A stretch of 8,798 bases of DNA, from positions 1 through 8,798 of the forward strand of contig JAITKY010000143.1 in NCBI GenBank assembly GCA_031278135.1. The letters run 5' to 3'. The notes below the pieces were generated by a model. That model saw only the letters and a program-made list of their open reading frames with translations. It searched no databases and was not told the origin of the DNA. Of this stretch, positions 7,275-8,798 are shown in pieces (the stretch's first letter is position 1; every line of letters begins with the position of its first letter). The position numbers and the translations under genes were made by a program. This DNA comes from Prevotellaceae bacterium. Its GTDB lineage: Bacteria > Bacteroidota > Bacteroidia > Bacteroidales > UBA932.

Positions 7275-7910
7275 TTAATACATTACTCTGATTATATCAT
7301 CCTCTACTTTTATATGTGCAGTAGATCTTTGACTGATAATATATTCTGATAAATCCTGAATACTTGGATAATCTCCTTGTCCAGAAAAACATCTTGCATC
7401 ATCTATTAGTAAGATATGATTTAATGGAGATTTGAATATAGCTTTAAGTTCTTCATAAATAGGACATTCGACATCTCCTTTAGCTGTTATCCCTGCCGAG
7501 TAATGTCCATCTAACCAAAAAATTGCCCTTTCATTTATTTGAAGAATCAGTGTTTGCAAAACTTTTCCACTATCTCCTTGTATTAATTTTACTTTTGGTT
7601 GTTTTTTGAATCTTTTAAGAGCACGCTGATACAATTCTTCACTCAATTCTATAGAATAGATGTTTTGGAAATTATTTAATTGAGCATCAACCATAGCTCC
7701 TAAATATGTACCTGTTTCAACAAAGACATGAATAAGATTTTCCTTTTGATATTTATCAATTGTCATTTGTTTAATTTTATGGGGAGGGGGAACGGGACGC
7801 CCATTTTTTATCCATTGTTGAATTTCTCTGTTTGATAGTATTTGCTTAATTGTTTGTTGAAGAATTTTGGGTAATATGTACTTAATTTTTTTTTTGAGAT
7901 TTATTTTCAT
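7275..7910 (-). CDS. Class I SAM-dependent methyltransferase-like protein of surface-glycan clusters
   Basis: The 211-residue protein has a Lys-rich N-terminus and a Rossmann-type methyltransferase core: VFVETGTYLGAMV (62-74, SAM-binding loop), YSIELSEELYQRA (85-97, acidic end of strand 2), LIQGDSGKVL (109-118), FWLDGHYSAG (131-140), a CPIYEEL segment (149-155) and HILLIDDARCFSGQGDYPS (165-183). The combination ETGTYxG / LDxHYSxG / IDDAR is one I associate with small methyltransferases encoded among glycosyltransferases of O-antigen or capsule clusters. No signal peptide or membrane segment is evident, so it is probably cytosolic. The substrate is unknown. The reading frame is complete, and a candidate promoter lies about 35 bases upstream. 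It appears to lead a two-gene unit with the truncated DUF268 gene. Its A/T-rich codon use contrasts with the lpx block and suggests separate acquisition. Confidence 0.7.
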   Translation of the reverse strand: MKINLKKKIKYILPKILQQTIKQILSNREIQQWIKNGRPVPPPHKIKQMTIDKYQKENLIHVFVETGTYLGAMVDAQLNNFQNIYSIELSEELYQRALKRFKKQPKVKLIQGDSGKVLQTLILQINERAIFWLDGHYSAGITAKGDVECPIYEELKAIFKSPLNHILLIDDARCFSGQGDYPSIQDLSEYIISQRSTAHIKVEDDIIRVMY

Positions 7911-7946
7911 TTCTAATATATTGTTTTAAATTTAAAATTTTTTTCA

Positions 7947-7954
7947 CAAAGGTA
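7947..7954 (-). promoter_or_regulatory. Candidate -7 box for the methyltransferase gene
   Basis: On the minus strand this reads TACCTTTG, a full TAnnTTTG match and the same octamer as the -7 box of lpxC-fabZ. It lies 36 bases before the ATG at 7910. A TTG at the ideal -33 distance is missing (the nearest, 7967-7969, is only 12 bases away), so the assignment is tentative. Confidence 0.4.
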
Positions 7955-8036
7955 ACATATTTTTTGCAATTGAAGATGAATAGAATGATTTTTTCTTCCA
8001 TGTTCTAAATAATTTTACAGGATATTTATTCTTAAG

Positions 8037-8094
8037 TAACTAATTAGATGGCATATTACATTAAATTTATTCTGTCATCTGATCATATTAGTTA
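8037..8094. repeat. Imperfect inverted repeat in AT-rich spacer
   Basis: TAACTAAT (8037-8044) and AGATG (8046-8050) pair with CATCT (8076-8080) and ATTAGTTA (8087-8094) around a loop of about 25 bases, with a six-base bulge on the right arm. It could be a structured RNA element, a scar of an earlier insertion, or chance in AT-rich DNA. Confidence 0.25.
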
Positions 8095-8269
8095 TTCAAC
8101 TATTTCCTCTAATGAATGATGAATGGTTTGAGAAAAAATGCACCTTTGTAAGAAATGTATTAATAATAAGATAAAAATAATATTAATCATTGAGTATTAT
8201 AAACAGAAAAAGATTATTATGTATAGAATATCTTTTGGTGGTAGTGTAAAAAGTATGCTAATGTAAATA

Positions 8270-8301
8270 TTTGGCAGTCAAGGAATGAATTTGTATTTTT
8301 G
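8270..8301 (+). promoter_or_regulatory. IS1 transposase promoter, nearly leaderless
   Basis: TTTG at 8270-8273 and TATTTTTG at 8294-8301, spaced by 20 bases, are the best match to the Bacteroidetes promoter consensus in the window. The -7 box ends only 3 bases before the transposase ATG at 8305, so the transcript should begin at or very near the start codon. Confidence 0.55.
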
Positions 8302-8304
8302 TAA

Positions 8305-8798
8305 ATGCAAATAAAAATCACACTTCATTGTCCTGACAGCCAAAGTACAAAGGTAAAGAAAAATGGTAAAAAAACCTGCGGAAAGCAAAATTATTTGTGT
8401 AAAGTATGTGGACGACAATTTATTGGCGACCATGCTTTGAAGTACAATGGTTGTCATTCATGGTCGACACAAAAGCTATTAATGATGCTTGTTCGCGGAA
8501 CAGGAATCAGGGATATCGCTGAAATTGAAAGGATCAGCATCAAAAAAGTATTATCGGTATTGGTACATTCCCGACATCTCATCCGCCCCAAGCAAGCATA
8601 TTATGACTGTTTGGAAGTGGATGAGTTTTGGACTTACGTGGGCAAGGAGAGCAACAAGATATGGCGCATCTATGCTTAGCACAGGGAGACAGGCGAAATC
8701 GCAGCTTTTGTTTGGGGAAAACGGGACTTGAAAACAGCACGAGAATTGAAGAAAAAATTGTTGGATTTCGGAGTAGGCTACGGGAGTATAATCACCGA
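8305..8798 (+). pseudogene. IS1-family transposase with in-frame TAG, partial at window end
   Basis: The frame encodes an InsA-like DNA-binding part and the start of an InsB-like DDE catalytic part in one reading frame. I see a zinc-ribbon-like N-terminus HCPDS...LCKVCGRQF (8-39), the helix-turn-helix-type region LLMMLVRGTGIRDIAEIERISIKKVL (58-83), and LEVDEFWTYVGKESNKIWRIYA (103-124) with Asp106 as the likely first catalytic aspartate. The first reading stops at TAG 8677-8679, but the same frame continues past it with normal IS1 sequence (HRETGEI, VWGKRDLKTAREL, LLDFGVGYGSIIT) to the window end, where the second catalytic Asp codon is cut. The TAG most simply replaces a Tyr codon (YAYHRETG). 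The zinc motif is CPDS where CPxC is expected (AGC for TGC). Two lesions in conserved positions suggest an inactive copy, though a fused frame needs no frameshifting and stop readthrough is not excluded. Confidence 0.8.

Larger units (their letters stand above)
7911..8236. other. AT-rich intergenic region
   Basis: No gene is supported here on either strand. The stretch holds the candidate minus-strand promoter near 7947-7954, an imperfect inverted repeat at 8037-8050 / 8076-8094, and CACCTTTG at 8141-8148, which resembles a plus-strand -7 box but has no well-spaced -33 element. The rest is low-complexity A/T sequence up to the presumed IS end. Confidence 0.5.
8237..8798 (+). mobile_element. 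IS1-family insertion sequence, left part (cut by window end)
   Basis: The transposase frame below identifies an IS1-family element. The left end is placed at 8237 because GGTGGTAGTG there resembles the IS1-family terminal start (E. coli IS1 begins GGTGATGCTG), and because the distance to the transposase ATG (68 bases) is close to that in IS1. The right end and any target duplication lie outside the window. The candidate left copy of an 8-9 bp duplication would be the bases just before 8237. Confidence 0.65.

Noticed and set aside
8540..8546. A6 run in the transposase as a possible -1 frameshift site, as in E. coli IS1
   Set aside because: InsA-like and InsB-like parts are already fused in one frame here, so no frameshift is needed, and the run lies upstream of the position of the IS1 slippery site.
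8489..8731. Second plus-strand frame overlapping the IS1 transposase
   Set aside because: It is the shifted reading of the transposase. The conserved IS1 residues all lie in the 8305 frame on both sides of the TAG, so this is not an InsB made by frameshifting.
1..8798. CRISPR array, tRNA/rRNA genes or a defence system
   Set aside because: No regularly spaced repeats, no cloverleaf or rRNA sequence recognised, and no defence-type protein families among the readable genes.

Overview
The window looks like a chromosomal segment of a Bacteroidetes (probably Bacteroidales) bacterium. Three things point there: an LpxC-FabZ fusion protein, promoters of the TTG/TTTG + TAnnTTTG type instead of sigma70 boxes, and starts that mostly lack a Shine-Dalgarno sequence. 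No species can be named from the sequence alone.

Layout. 1-436 is an AT-rich intergenic stretch with a good Bacteroidetes promoter just before uvrA. 437-6320 is an ordinary plus-strand housekeeping block. It holds uvrA (excision repair), then after a second promoter the tight run lpxC-fabZ / lpxA / rlmB-like, with gaps of only about 11-12 bases. LpxC and LpxA start lipid A synthesis. FabZ supplies the dehydration step of fatty-acid elongation and competes with LpxA for the 3-hydroxyacyl-ACP pool. The last gene is a SpoU/TrmH-type rRNA 2'-O-methyltransferase.

6321-6447 is intergenic DNA with a strong 10-bp hairpin, possibly a dispersed repeat. From 6410 to 7910 three genes lie on the minus strand: a full-length small methyltransferase-like protein of the kind found in surface-glycan clusters, a DUF268 protein lacking its C-terminal third, and a 5'(3')-deoxyribonucleotidase-like HAD protein lacking its C-terminal half. 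This part is visibly AT-richer than the housekeeping block and reads as the eroded edge of a surface-polysaccharide or accessory region.

7911-8236 is AT-rich non-coding DNA with a candidate minus-strand promoter. From about 8237 to the window end lies the left part of an IS1-family insertion sequence. Its transposase has an in-frame TAG and has lost one zinc-finger cysteine.

Overall this is a conserved envelope/repair block joined to a decaying accessory edge. I see no convincing undescribed multi-gene system. The most useful second looks are the two 3'-truncated genes, the hairpin sequence abutting one of them, the nearly leaderless IS1 promoter, and the TAG in the transposase.
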